A DNA stretch of 42,363 nt from Streptomyces sp. NRRL F-6492 (GCF_001280125.1 NZ_LGEG01000247.1:1-42363), one strand, 5' to 3'. Shown: positions 23,678 through 32,265, counted from the stretch's first letter. A program made the numbers and translations. Notes: generated by a model from the sequence alone, not told the origin.

Positions 23678-25786
23678 TCAGCTCCTGCGGTTGCCGTCGA
23701 CCAGGGCCTTGCCGGCCGGGATGCGGATCTCGTAACCGCCTTCGAGGACGGCGGTGCCCCCGGCGGGGAGTTCGACCCGCCGGACGCGGGTGCCCGGCGC
23801 GTGCTCCTCGGGTCCGTCCCCGGGCGCCGCCCAGCCGGCCCGCTCCTCGATCCGCACGTCGGGTTCGGAGGTGACCGGCACCCGCTCGCGGACCTCCACG
23901 ACGGCGGGCGCCGCGAGGCGGTTCACCAGCTCCACGCGCACCTGGTGGTCGAGCACGGTGACGTTGTTGCGCAGGCCCGCGGTCGACTCCCGCAGCTGGC
24001 TGCGGCGGGTCACCCGGACCGCCTCGGCCGGGCCCAGGCCCAGCCTCCTGACGCCGCCGGGGGCGAGCGTGGGGAGCGCGGCCGTCAGCAGGAACCCGTC
24101 GTCGACGGTGACCTCCACCGGGCCGGCGAGGAGGGCCTGACCGGTGGCGTTGGAGACCACGAGCGTCGCGTACACGGTCTCCTCCACGGACGGCACGCAG
24201 AGGTACTCGGTGCGCAGGCCGACCGGGATCTCGCCGACGGCGACGGTGTGCCAGGTGCCGTCCGACGGGACGTCGGCGCGGCCGGCGGCGTCGAAGCGGT
24301 GGTCGAACGAGCCCGCCGACTCGCGGGGCCGCACGGCGTGCGGGGGCAGCGGCAGCGCGGCCACCCCCTCGGCACGGCGGCGGTACTCGGTCGCCACGGC
24401 GTCGAAGGAGGAGTCGGGGAACAGCCGGCCCCGGCGCGGCCCCCGGTCGTCGGGGCCGGACAGGACGAGGGAGGCGTAGTCCAGCTCGTCGCCGCTCGGC
24501 CGCGGCGGACCGGCCGGCGCGGGCGGCGGCGGCGGGGCGGGCGCGGGCGCGCCGGGAGCCGCGGGCGCCATGGCGCGCCGGGCGCCCCGCGGGGCGGATC
24601 CGGGCGCGCCGCCGTAGGCCTTTGGTGCCGGCCCCGGCGCCCCGCCGTAACCCTGCGGCGCGGATCCCGGGGCCCCGCCGTACGCCTCGGGCGCGAAGCC
24701 GTGCACGGCGCCGGGCGGCGGGGGCGCTCCGGTGAGCGCCGGCGGCCCGGCGAAGGACGCGGACGCGGGAGCCGGGGGCGGCGACGGGACCGGACCGGCC
24801 GCGACCGGCACGGCCGCGGAGCCCGCCGCGGCGCCACCGAGCCGGGAGGAGGCCGGGACGGGCCCGGGCCCGGCCGCCTCGTACCCGGCGAAGAGGTCGT
24901 CGAGGCCCGCCGGGGGCTCGCGCCAGCCGGACGGCGCGGGGGCCGCCTGCCGGCGTCCGATCCGTACCGAACGCAGGCGGGGCAGGTCGGTGCGGCGCCG
25001 CAGGTCGGCGGTGGCCAGGGCGAGGCGCACCCCGGTCCAGTCCTCGCCGGTGCGCTGGGCGACCGAGGCGCGCAGCACCAGCCGCCCTCCGTCGTCGCCC
25101 CGGCGGTGCGAGAGCCGGTAGGCCGGCACCCAGACGGCGCCCGGCACGCCGTACTCCAGCTCCAGCTCCACCTCCCCGCCGGCCGCGCCGTCGAGGGTCA
25201 GGAGGGCGGAGACGGTGGTCCCGACGTGCGACGCGGGGGCGTCGGTGGAGGCCCGTTCGAGCCGGTCGGCGGCGACGGAGAGGGCGTGCTCGGCGCGGCG
25301 CAGCTCCTCCTCCGCGTCGACGAGGCGCGCGTGCAGACGGGCCAGCCGCTCGTCGACGAAGTCGGCGAGTTCCAGCCAGGCGTCGACCGGGGTGCGGCGG
25401 TGCGGGTCCTCGCGCTTGCGGGCCGGAGGGACCGGGTGCACTCCCTTGACCTCCTCGATCAGGGTCAGCTGCCGGTCCCGGCGCCCCTCGGCCGCCGCGC
25501 ACGCGTCACGCAGCCGTTCGACCTCGCGCCGCAGCTCGTCGGGCGTGTCGCCGTCGAGCGGCTCGGCCGCGACCCGCACCCTGGCCTCGGTGACCCGGAC
25601 GCCGGCGGGGCCCAGGACCCGGGCCCGCAGCGAGCCCGGATCCAGGGTGCGGGGCAGTCCCGCGACCCGCACCCGGCCGTCCGGGGGCACGGTGCCCCGG
25701 GCCAGCCGGCGGCAGACCGCGCCCTGCGCGTACACCACGACCGAATCGAGGGTCGAACCCCACCTCCGGGCCGTCTCCTCCGACAT
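23678..25786 (-). CDS. DUF4139 domain protein (MuiA-like), first paralogue with low-complexity insert
   Basis: 702 residues with the same plan as its neighbour: N-terminal strand-rich domain (SVVYAQGAVCRRLARG...VRVAGLPRTLDP), a coiled coil at about 80-170, and a DUF4139 domain (VWVPAYRLSHRRG, VAQRTGEDWTGVRLALATA). Between the conserved halves lies an insert of about 150 residues rich in Pro, Ala, Gly and Tyr, with three near-repeats of (A/G)YGGAPG. The insert is absent from the neighbour and explains the greater length. ATG 25786 has a GGGGGCGAGG region before it. It lies 80 bases downstream of the GH89 gene and may be read from it. Function unknown. Confidence 0.87.
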   Translation of the reverse strand: MSEETARRWGSTLDSVVVYAQGAVCRRLARGTVPPDGRVRVAGLPRTLDPGSLRARVLGPAGVRVTEARVRVAAEPLDGDTPDELRREVERLRDACAAAEGRRDRQLTLIEEVKGVHPVPPARKREDPHRRTPVDAWLELADFVDERLARLHARLVDAEEELRRAEHALSVAADRLERASTDAPASHVGTTVSALLTLDGAAGGEVELELEYGVPGAVWVPAYRLSHRRGDDGGRLVLRASVAQRTGEDWTGVRLALATADLRRRTDLPRLRSVRIGRRQAAPAPSGWREPPAGLDDLFAGYEAAGPGPVPASSRLGGAAAGSAAVPVAAGPVPSPPPAPASASFAGPPALTGAPPPPGAVHGFAPEAYGGAPGSAPQGYGGAPGPAPKAYGGAPGSAPRGARRAMAPAAPGAPAPAPPPPPAPAGPPRPSGDELDYASLVLSGPDDRGPRRGRLFPDSSFDAVATEYRRRAEGVAALPLPPHAVRPRESAGSFDHRFDAAGRADVPSDGTWHTVAVGEIPVGLRTEYLCVPSVEETVYATLVVSNATGQALLAGPVEVTVDDGFLLTAALPTLAPGGVRRLGLGPAEAVRVTRRSQLRESTAGLRNNVTVLDHQVRVELVNRLAAPAVVEVRERVPVTSEPDVRIEERAGWAAPGDGPEEHAPGTRVRRVELPAGGTAVLEGGYEIRIPAGKALVDGNRRS

Positions 25787-25866
25787 GCGCCTCGCCCCCT
25801 GCCGCGTCCGTCGTACCGGTCGAAGCCTACGCGGACGGGCCGTGGTCCGGTGCCGGGCGGCGTCCT

Positions 25867-28095
25867 TCAGGCCGTGGACGCCGCCGCCAGGACCGCCCGC
25901 ACCTCCTCCGCGAGCGCGTGGGGGTCGCCGGCCGGCGCGGTCGGGTAGCTCCGGTGGTCCCGGGCCCAGGCGTCGTCCCGCGCGAACCAGTCGACGGCGA
26001 CGGGCGCCGCACCGGTCGTCAGGGCGGTGTCGAGGCTCGCGAAGTAGGCGGCCCAGCGCGGCGCGTAGACGTCCCGGACGAGCCCGTCCCACTCGCGGTT
26101 GGCGTAGTCGCGCAGCCCCGTCTCGCTCGGCCCCCGGCCACCCCAGGTGGTCAGGATCGAGCGGGCGTCGTACTCCAGGCGGTCGCGTTCGGCCGGGTCG
26201 GCGCCCCAGGCGCGGGCGTCCTCCAGCCACGGACCGAGCAGGAACCGCCGGTCGGAGCCGACGAGCCGGCCGAGCAGCTCCGTGCCGGCGTTCCACTCGC
26301 GCACCAGCGACCGGAACCGCTCCAGGTCCTTCGCCTCGTACGCGGACCTGATCCGCGGCAGCAGCACCCGGCCGCGGTTGGTGAGCGCCTGGCGCGCCAC
26401 GTCCACGAGGTCGTACCGGTACGCGTCCGTGGCCCGCAGCGCGGGCGCGACCCGCAGCAGCTCCGACAGCGCCCGCTCCACCGTGGCCGCGTCGTAGCGC
26501 GAGAAGGCCGGGCTCCAGCGCGCCGCCCTGGTCGCCGTGAGGCTCGGCCGCGCGGTGAAGAGGCTGTCCTGCGGCTCGCTCCACGTCCCCGGCGCCATGC
26601 CGTACGGCCCCAGGCGCAGCTCCTCCCAGGCGGCGGCCGCGTGCGGGTCGGCCCCGCCGTAGCGGCGGGCCGCGTACGCGGCGAACCAGGCCCGCTGGTC
26701 GACGGGGCCCGGCTCCCAGGCGAGTTCGGTGAACAGGTCGAACCCGGCGGGGTTCCCGCCGGTGGCCTCCGGCAGGTAGGCGATGCCGCGCAGCGCGGAG
26801 TCGGGCCTGGTCAGCCACGAGTGGAAACGCCCGCCCCAGACGCCGGTGTTGGCGCCGAGGCTGGTGTGGCCGCCGAAGTTGGCGATCGAGCCGAACGCGT
26901 AGGGGGTGCCGCCCCACTCGGTCTCGCGGTCGAGGCCGTCGTAGCGGTCGGAGAGGCCGTCGACGATCAGGACCCGGTCGCGGTCCACCCCGCTCAGGAA
27001 CGCGGCGGTCGGGTTCTTCTGCCAGCCGAGCATGACCCAGGTGGCGCCGGGGCGCGCGGTCTCCAGGGCCCGCTGGACGGCCCCGGCGGCCGCGGCGACG
27101 TCGACCGAGCCGGGGGTGCCGCCCTCGTGCAGCAGGTCCATCTTGAACATGTCGCTGTCGCCGAACCGCTCCCGCTGGACCCGGTAGTAGGCGGCGGCGA
27201 GGCGGTCGAAGACCGGTCCGGTCGGGTCCAGCCAGTCGGGCCGGTCGAAGCCCACCCACGTGCCCTGCGGGACGGTGACCGCCCCCGGGTTCCGCGCGGC
27301 GAAGCCCGGCGGCACGGTGCCGAAGAAGCCCGGGAGCACGGGGGTCATCCCGAGCGAGCGCAGCTGCCGCGCGATCCGGCCGCCGAGCGCGGCACGGGCC
27401 TCGACCAGCTGCTCGGAGACCGGTCCCCCGAAGCCCGACATGTTCTGCAGCAGCCACCAGGCCTGGTGGGCGGGGGCGGGGATCCAGCTCCGCAGCTCGG
27501 CGGCGTCGTAGCCGAACTCCTGGAGCGCCCGGTGGTACGGGTACTCGGCCCCCGTCGGCACGAAGACCTCGTTCACGCCGTGCAGCGCCATCAGGTCGAT
27601 GTCGCGGCGGTAGGCGTCGAAGTCCCGGTAGGCCCCCGAGTAGCCCTCGTCGGTGTCGTTCAGGGCGTAGCGGTGGGGCACGTTCGCCGACCGGGTGAGG
27701 GTCCCGGGGACCCCGGGGAGCACGGCGGGCAGCCGGCCGAGGCTGTCGCCCGGCCATCCGATGTCGACCCCGGCGACCCGCTCCAGGTACCAGCCCGCCC
27801 CGGCGAGCAGCGTGGCCGGCGAGGTGCCCCGCACCTGGATCCTGCCCGCCCCGCCGGAGACCTCGAAGCGGTCGCCGGACTCCGGCCGCTCGACGGGGAC
27901 CAGGACGAACTGCCGGGCCCGCGAGGACAGCAGGCGTTCCAGTGCCGCCCGCGCGGGCGCCGTGTCGAAGGCGGGCGCGGTGGCGGAGACGGTTCCCCCT
28001 CCGGGGGAGAGCGTGCCGGGCGTGACCGCCATCGCGGCGACGAGCGCCACGAGGAGGAGGACGTGACGGCATCGGAGCATCAGGCGACGGCCCAT
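25867..28095 (-). CDS. Secreted alpha-N-acetylglucosaminidase (GH89, NAGLU-like)
   Basis: 742 residues. A signal peptide at about 5-35 (hydrophobic LLLVALVAAMAV) directs Sec secretion. The rest covers the three NAGLU parts: an N-terminal small domain (LERLLSSRARQFVLVPV), a (beta/alpha)8 catalytic domain, and an all-helical C-terminal domain. Likely catalytic glutamates lie in DMFKMDLLHEGG (acid/base) and GIAYLPEATGGNP (nucleophile), which match the human enzyme's blocks by recall. It should remove terminal alpha-linked GlcNAc from glycans such as mucin-type or heparan-like chains. ATG 28095 is chosen with AAGGGA upstream. The divergent neighbour is a chitinase, so both supply aminosugars. No DasR box was found on this gene's own side of the gap. 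Confidence 0.88.
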   Translation of the reverse strand: MGRRLMLRCRHVLLLVALVAAMAVTPGTLSPGGGTVSATAPAFDTAPARAALERLLSSRARQFVLVPVERPESGDRFEVSGGAGRIQVRGTSPATLLAGAGWYLERVAGVDIGWPGDSLGRLPAVLPGVPGTLTRSANVPHRYALNDTDEGYSGAYRDFDAYRRDIDLMALHGVNEVFVPTGAEYPYHRALQEFGYDAAELRSWIPAPAHQAWWLLQNMSGFGGPVSEQLVEARAALGGRIARQLRSLGMTPVLPGFFGTVPPGFAARNPGAVTVPQGTWVGFDRPDWLDPTGPVFDRLAAAYYRVQRERFGDSDMFKMDLLHEGGTPGSVDVAAAAGAVQRALETARPGATWVMLGWQKNPTAAFLSGVDRDRVLIVDGLSDRYDGLDRETEWGGTPYAFGSIANFGGHTSLGANTGVWGGRFHSWLTRPDSALRGIAYLPEATGGNPAGFDLFTELAWEPGPVDQRAWFAAYAARRYGGADPHAAAAWEELRLGPYGMAPGTWSEPQDSLFTARPSLTATRAARWSPAFSRYDAATVERALSELLRVAPALRATDAYRYDLVDVARQALTNRGRVLLPRIRSAYEAKDLERFRSLVREWNAGTELLGRLVGSDRRFLLGPWLEDARAWGADPAERDRLEYDARSILTTWGGRGPSETGLRDYANREWDGLVRDVYAPRWAAYFASLDTALTTGAAPVAVDWFARDDAWARDHRSYPTAPAGDPHALAEEVRAVLAAASTA

Positions 28096-28170
28096 CTGGT
28101 TCCCTTGGTTCCCTGCTCGAAAGAGTCCGGCGGATCGTCCGCCCACCTTCCTACGCCCTCTCGCCCGAAG

Positions 28171-28197
28171 GACGCAGGTGGAGCGGGGACCTGCGTC
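28171..28197. promoter_or_regulatory. Inverted repeat in the GH89/chitinase divergent region
   Basis: GACGCAGGT (28171-28179) and ACCTGCGTC (28189-28197) are perfect 9-base arms around a 9-base spacer, about 75 bases upstream of the GH89 start. It is a candidate operator or leader hairpin for GH89; no known regulator is recognised. The 342-base gap holds this, the chitinase promoter, and nothing else clear. Confidence 0.4.
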
Positions 28198-28352
28198 GTC
28201 TCATCCTTGCGGGCGTACGCGCCGGGGGTACGGGTTCCCCGTGGACGTACGCGGCCGCGGTGCGCGCCGACCGGCCCCGCCCCCTCCGGCGTGAGGTCCT
28301 GGTCTGCGCCCGGAACGGCGGAAGCAGTCAACTCCGCTGTCGACGCCGGTGG

Positions 28353-28381
28353 TTGACGAATGGTCTGGACCAACCTACGGT
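28353..28381 (+). promoter_or_regulatory. Chitinase promoter with DasR-type (dre) operator in the spacer
   Basis: TTGACG (28353-28358) and TACGGT (28376-28381) are separated by 17 bases. The spacer contains TGGTCTGGACCA (28361-28372), which matches the known DasR-responsive element of aminosugar genes (TGGTCTAGACCA type). DasR, a GntR repressor released by glucosamine-6-phosphate, would block this promoter. Confidence 0.8.
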
Positions 28382-28437
28382 CTGCTGGAGCGCGCGCCGT
28401 CCCCAGGACCCATCCCCCCACGTCCCAAGGAGCACGC

Positions 28438-29541
28438 ATGCCAGGCTCTCGGATCACCCGTGTCCTCGGAGCGGGGCTCGCCGCCCTGCTCGCGGCCGCC
28501 GCCCTCGCCGCGCCCGCCGCCGCCGAAGGCGCGCAGCCCGCGCCGACCGCCGCGACCGCCCCCTCCGTCCCCGCCCCCGCCGCCGACACCTGCGCCCTCA
28601 AGCCGAGGCCCGCCGGAAAGGTGCTCCAGGGGTACTGGGAGAACTGGGACGGCGCGGCCAACGGCGTCCACCCGCCCTTCGGCTGGGCCCCCATCGACGA
28701 CCCGCGCTTCGCCGCCCACGGCTACAACGTCATCAACGCCGCCTTCCCCGTGATCCGTTCCGACGGGACGGTGCTGTGGGAGGACGGCATGGACAGCACC
28801 GTCCGCGTCGCCACCCCCGCCGAGATGTGTCGCGCCAAGGCGGCCGGGGCGACCGTCCTGATGTCGATCGGCGGGGCCGCGGCGGGGATCGACCCGAACT
28901 CCACCGCCGTCGCCGACCGGTTCGTCGCCACCATCGTGCCGATCCTGAAGAAGTACAACTTCGACGGCATCGACATCGACATCGAGACCGGTCTGGTCGG
29001 CGGCGGCTCCCCCACCAGCCTCTCCCCCTCCCAGGCCAACCTGATCCGCATCATCGACGGCGTCCTCGCCCGCATGCCCGCCGGCTTCGGCCTGACGATG
29101 GCCCCGGAGACCGCGTACGTCACCGGCGGCAGCGTGGTCTACGGCTCGATCTGGGGCGCGTACCTGCCGGTCATCAAGAAGTACGCCGACAACGGGCGCC
29201 TGTGGTGGCTCAACATGCAGTACTACAACGGCAGCATGTACGGCTGCGCGGGCGACTCCTACTCCGCCGGGACCGTCGCCGGGTTCGTCGCCCAGACCGA
29301 CTGCCTGAACAAGGGCCTGGTCATCCAGGGCACCACGATCAAGGTCCCGTACGACAAGCAGGTGCCCGGCCTGCCCGCCCAGCCGGGCGCGGGCGGCGGC
29401 CACATGGCCCCGTCGGCCGTGGCCCAGGCGTGGAACCACTACAAGGGCGCCCTCAAGGGCCTGATGACCTGGTCGGCGAACTGGGACGGCTCGAAGGGCT
29501 GGACCTTCGGCGACAGCGTCAAGGCGCTCCAGGGCCGCTAG
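28438..29541 (+). CDS. Secreted chitinase, glycoside hydrolase family 18
   Basis: 367 residues. A Sec signal covers about 1-30, then a short Pro/Ala-rich linker to residue 50. The GH18 barrel carries the SxGG motif (Ser143-Ile-Gly-Gly) and the catalytic DxxDxDxE (Asp176, Asp179, Asp181, Glu183; proton donor Glu183). Further family elements are MAPETAYV, NMQYYNGS and LKGLMTWSANWDG. It cleaves chitin to chito-oligosaccharides outside the cell. No carbohydrate-binding domain is present. AAGGAG lies five bases before the ATG. Transcription is probably repressed by DasR through the upstream box, and the gene ends in a hairpin shared with the convergent crcB. Confidence 0.93.
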   Translation: MPGSRITRVLGAGLAALLAAAALAAPAAAEGAQPAPTAATAPSVPAPAADTCALKPRPAGKVLQGYWENWDGAANGVHPPFGWAPIDDPRFAAHGYNVINAAFPVIRSDGTVLWEDGMDSTVRVATPAEMCRAKAAGATVLMSIGGAAAGIDPNSTAVADRFVATIVPILKKYNFDGIDIDIETGLVGGGSPTSLSPSQANLIRIIDGVLARMPAGFGLTMAPETAYVTGGSVVYGSIWGAYLPVIKKYADNGRLWWLNMQYYNGSMYGCAGDSYSAGTVAGFVAQTDCLNKGLVIQGTTIKVPYDKQVPGLPAQPGAGGGHMAPSAVAQAWNHYKGALKGLMTWSANWDGSKGWTFGDSVKALQGR

Positions 29542-29548
29542 CGGGCGC

Positions 29549-29593
29549 CCTCTTCCCCTGATCCGGCCGCCGGGACCGGCTCAGGGGAAGAGG
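29549..29593. terminator. Bidirectional terminator between chitinase and crcB
   Basis: Perfect 13-base arms at 29549-29561 and 29581-29593 (TCAGGGGAAGAGG) with a 19-base loop. The right arm encodes the last codons and stop of the convergent crcB. It can serve both converging genes. Confidence 0.72.
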
Positions 29594-29961
29594 ACCCGCG
29601 CCAGGGCGAGGCCGACGAAGACCGCGCCGAGCCCGGCGACGACGGAGGCGACGACGTTCGCCACGGCGAGGAACCGCGCACCGGACTCGGCCAGCCGCAG
29701 CGTCTCGTAGGAGAACGTCGAGTACGTCGTCAGCGCGCCGCACAGTCCGGTTCCCAGGAGCAGCCGCACGGTGTGCCCGGCCGCCCCCGACAGCGCGGCG
29801 CCGGTGAGCAGGCCGAGGATCAGGGAGCCCACGACGTTCACGGTGAAGGTGCCCCACGGGAAGACGGTGTCGTGGCGGGCCTGGACGGCGCGGTCGGTCA
29901 GATGGCGCAGGGGCGCGCCGACGGCGCCGCCGACGGCCACCAGGAGGAAGTCGTTCACCAC
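29581..29961 (-). CDS. crcB: Fluoride channel CrcB/Fluc, first-type subunit
   Basis: 126 residues and four hydrophobic helices, the normal Fluc length. The pore motifs are present: the conserved Asn in FTVNVVGSL and the phenylalanine box segment GLCGALTTYSTFSYE, where TTYSTF carries the central Na+-site region. Fluc proteins export F- as dual-topology dimers. Gram-positive bacteria often encode two subunits that heterodimerise, and a second copy lies 61 bases upstream on the same strand. Two consecutive GTG codons (29961 and 29958) follow GGAGGG; either could be the start. No fluoride riboswitch was recognised upstream of the pair. Confidence 0.9.
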   Translation of the reverse strand: MVNDFLLVAVGGAVGAPLRHLTDRAVQARHDTVFPWGTFTVNVVGSLILGLLTGAALSGAAGHTVRLLLGTGLCGALTTYSTFSYETLRLAESGARFLAVANVVASVVAGLGAVFVGLALARVLFP

Positions 29962-30022
29962 GGGCCCTCCCCGGTGTCCTGCACGAGGACGGTCGGACGG
30001 ACCGCCGGACGCGTACGGAAGG

Positions 30023-30637
30023 TCATGACGCGCTCCGGTGCGACAGGAGGCGGCGCGTGCCGAACGCGCCGGCGGCCACCGCCGCCAGCGCGGCGGCGAC
30101 GGTCGCCGCGAGGTAGGCGAGCGCGGTGGCGGCGCGGCCCGCGTCGACGAGGCGTTCGATGTCCACGCAGTACGTGGAGAAGGTGGTGAACCCGCCCAGA
30201 AAGCCGGTCCCGAAGAACGGGCGCAGCAGCGGGTGGGCCGTGAGGACCTCGGTGACGGCGACGAGGAGGACGCCGATCGCCAGACAGCCGGCGGCGTTCA
30301 CCGTCAGGGTCGTCCAGGGGAAGGCGCCGGTGGGTGTGGGCCACAGCAGCGACGCCCCGAAGCGGGCCAGGGCGCCGAGCGAGCCGCCCGCCGCGACCAC
30401 CGCGAGGACGCCGCGCCGCGCATGCCGGGACTCCCGCCGCCGGCGGACGTCCGCCGGGTCGACGTCGGGGTCGACCGGCTCCGGAACGCCTGAATCCCGG
30501 GCGACCGGCTCCGGGTCGACCGGCTCCGGGTCGACCGGACCCGGGGCGACTGGATCCTGGGCGACCGGCTCCGGGTCTACCGACTCCGGGTCGACCGGCT
30601 CGGGGTCCGGGATCTGCGGGGATTCGTCGGAACGCAT
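30023..30637 (-). CDS. crcB: Fluoride channel CrcB/Fluc with repetitive acidic N-terminus
   Basis: 204 residues. The C-terminal 125 residues form a complete Fluc subunit ([39 protein letters not shown]). The first 75 residues are an acidic extension made mostly of pentapeptides of the DPEPV type, followed by an arginine-rich stretch ([12 protein letters not shown]) just before the first helix. Such a tail is cytoplasmic or extracytoplasmic depending on topology and is not part of the channel fold. In a heterodimer with the neighbouring subunit it could fix orientation through the charge pattern. ATG 30637 follows GGGAGAGG. It is the first gene of the two-gene unit. Confidence 0.88.
   Translation of the reverse strand: MRSDESPQIPDPEPVDPESVDPEPVAQDPVAPGPVDPEPVDPEPVARDSGVPEPVDPDVDPADVRRRRESRHARRGVLAVVAAGGSLGALARFGASLLWPTPTGAFPWTTLTVNAAGCLAIGVLLVAVTEVLTAHPLLRPFFGTGFLGGFTTFSTYCVDIERLVDAGRAATALAYLAATVAAALAAVAAGAFGTRRLLSHRSAS
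30503..30607. repeat. Seven 15-base tandem repeats encoding DPEPV-type pentapeptides
   Basis: Seven consecutive 15-base units inside the second crcB gene encode [30 protein letters not shown] and DPEPV. Degenerate copies continue toward 30461. The in-frame unit length keeps the protein intact when copy number changes. Confidence 0.9.
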
Positions 30638-30828
30638 GCCTCTCCCTACGCGTGTTTCCCCGCGCGGACACGAGCGGGGACGGGTCACGAGTAGGGACCG
30701 TCGGCGGCAGCGCGTGCCGCGGTTCGGGTGCGGCGGGCCCCACCGCCGCGCGACGGTCCGGGGACGGTCGCGGTTCCAGGATACCGGCGGCCGCGCGAGC
30801 GGCGCCGCCCGGACCGGGGCGCGGGAGC

Positions 30829-30865
30829 GCCGGTGCGCGGCCGCCGGGAACGGCCGCGCACCGGC
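30829..30865 (-). terminator. Terminator after the secreted protease gene
   Basis: A perfect 15-base stem (30829-30843 with 30851-30865) and a 7-base loop lie six bases past the protease stop codon. It insulates the crcB genes that follow on the same strand. Confidence 0.78.
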
Positions 30866-30870
30866 TCCCG

Positions 30871-32025
30871 TCAGGCGGTGTGCAGGGTGAGGCCGTAGCG
30901 GCCGAGGATCTCGTTGACGGGCTGGAACCACGTCTCGCCGCCGGAGGAGCAGTTGCCCCAGCCGCCGGAGGTGACGCCCTGGGCCTGGTCGCCGCTGATG
31001 AACGCGCCGCCGGAGTCGCCGCCCTCCGCGCAGACGCTGGTCTTCGTCATCTGGTGGACGGCGCCCTGGCTGTAGTTGACCGTCTGGTTCTTGCCGAGGA
31101 CGGTGCCGCAGTGCCACTTCGTGGTGGAGCCGGAGCGGCAGATCGACGCGCCCACGGGCGCCTCGGCGGAGCCGCGCACCAGCCGGTCGGGGGTGACGCC
31201 CCAGCCGAGGACGACGGGCACGGTCCACCAGCCGCTGTGGATGCTCACGTACGCGTAGTCGTCGCCGGGGAACGAGGAGCCCTGGAAGGTGCCCATGGCG
31301 GAGCCGTCCCAGCCGCGCACCGCCGCCCCGGCCCGGCCGCAGTGGCCTGCGGTCACGAACCCGCCGTGCACGGAGAAGCCGATCGAACAGCGCACGTTGC
31401 CGGTGTAGTACGGGTCGCCGCCGACGGTGCCCGCCGCGTACGTACGGGGCGCGGTGGCCGCCTCGGCGACGGTGACGGGCCCGTTCGCCCGCGCCTTCTC
31501 GACGAAGGCGCGCACGGAGGGGGCGTCCCGCTCGGCCCGTACGACCGTGACGGCGACGCTGTTCGTCTTCGGGTCGACGTGCCAGCCGGCCACGCCCTTC
31601 GGCGCGGAGAGCGCGTCGAGGCGGGCCTTGGCCCGGTCCAGGGCGGCGGCGCTGTGGCGGACCACCCGGGTGTCGGCGCCGAGCGCCCGCACCTCGGCCT
31701 CCTCGGCCCGGTCGGTGAGGGCGACGACGAGCCGCCCCGAGGAGGCGTCGAACCACGAGCCTCCGTACGCGCCTCCGGCCGTCTGCCGGGCGGCCTTCTC
31801 GACGGCCGTCGCGGCCTTCTCGGCGCGCAGCCGCTCCTCGGCCTGCGCCGGGGTCAGGCCGAGGTCCTGCCGCAGGGCGTCGAGCAGACCGGCCGAGGCC
31901 GCCGGTGCGGAGGACGGGGGCTCGGGAAGCGGGGCGGCGTGCGCGGTCCCGGCGTGGGCGGCGCCGAGACCGAGTGTCAGCAACAGGGCCGCTATGGCGG
32001 CGCCCAGGGGGGTGGTGCGTTTCAC
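30871..32025 (-). CDS. Secreted S1 serine protease, streptogrisin/alpha-lytic type
   Basis: 384 residues as a pre-pro-enzyme. The signal peptide (1-31) ends near AHA-AP. The propeptide (about 45-195) contains the alpha-lytic protease prodomain pattern ([32 protein letters not shown]), needed as a folding chaperone. The mature protease starts near residue 196 ([15 protein letters not shown]) and has His228 (FVTAGHCG), Asp256 (GDDYAYV) and Ser338 ([10 protein letters not shown]), with paired cysteines. No chitin-binding domain follows, so it resembles streptogrisins A/B/D and not C. It should degrade extracellular protein. A GTG start (32025) follows AGGAGG. A perfect palindrome and a DasR-like box in the leader suggest control by nutrient regulators. 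Confidence 0.92.
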   Translation of the reverse strand: MKRTTPLGAAIAALLLTLGLGAAHAGTAHAAPLPEPPSSAPAASAGLLDALRQDLGLTPAQAEERLRAEKAATAVEKAARQTAGGAYGGSWFDASSGRLVVALTDRAEEAEVRALGADTRVVRHSAAALDRAKARLDALSAPKGVAGWHVDPKTNSVAVTVVRAERDAPSVRAFVEKARANGPVTVAEAATAPRTYAAGTVGGDPYYTGNVRCSIGFSVHGGFVTAGHCGRAGAAVRGWDGSAMGTFQGSSFPGDDYAYVSIHSGWWTVPVVLGWGVTPDRLVRGSAEAPVGASICRSGSTTKWHCGTVLGKNQTVNYSQGAVHQMTKTSVCAEGGDSGGAFISGDQAQGVTSGGWGNCSSGGETWFQPVNEILGRYGLTLHTA

Positions 32026-32055
32026 GAAGCCTCCTGGTGTGGGGGAGCGAACGCT

Positions 32056-32069
32056 TGAGAGCGCTCTCA
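32056..32069. promoter_or_regulatory. LacI-type operator-like palindrome in the protease leader
   Basis: TGAGAGCGCTCTCA is a perfect 14-base palindrome 31 bases before the protease start codon. It matches the published CebR box TGGGAGCGCTCCCA at 12 of 14 positions and the general LacI-family pattern with central GCGC. A bound repressor would block transcription after initiation. Confidence 0.55.
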
Positions 32070-32085
32070 GAGCGCGTCGGCCGTT

Positions 32086-32119
32086 ACGCTAGCGGCATTG
32101 ACTTGGCAGGTCCATACCA
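32086..32119 (-). promoter_or_regulatory. Putative protease promoter with DasR-like box at -35
   Basis: On the minus strand TGGACC (32114-32109) and TAGCGT (32091-32086) are spaced by 17 bases. The -35 lies in TGGTATGGACCT (32119-32108), which agrees with the dre consensus TGGTCTAGACCA at 9 of 12 positions. Confidence 0.42.
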
Positions 32120-32176
32120 AAAACAGGACGGTGGGGGATCGGTCTCGCGGCGCCGATCCCGTCCGTCCCCCCGGAC

Positions 32177-32214
32177 GCCGAACGGGCCGCCGGTCGCCCG
32201 GCGGCCCGTTCGGC
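32177..32214 (-). terminator. Terminator after the ECF41-partner oxidoreductase
   Basis: A perfect 16-base stem (32177-32192 with 32199-32214) and a 6-base loop lie about 50 bases past the oxidoreductase stop codon and before the protease promoter. Confidence 0.72.
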
Positions 32215-32265
32215 CGAAGTCGTACGACCGGGGCCCGAGGGGTAGGGGCCCGGTCGTGGCGCGCG

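Noticed and set aside
23678..28072. 1464-codon frame ending in the first DUF4139 protein
   Set aside because: Only the segment from ATG 25786 has DUF4139 features; the rest is a shadow of the GH89 gene, whose own frame has a signal peptide and catalytic blocks.
30638..30870. Fluoride riboswitch upstream of the crcB pair
   Set aside because: No arrangement resembling the crcB-motif pseudoknot could be found in this gap; the protease terminator takes up part of it.
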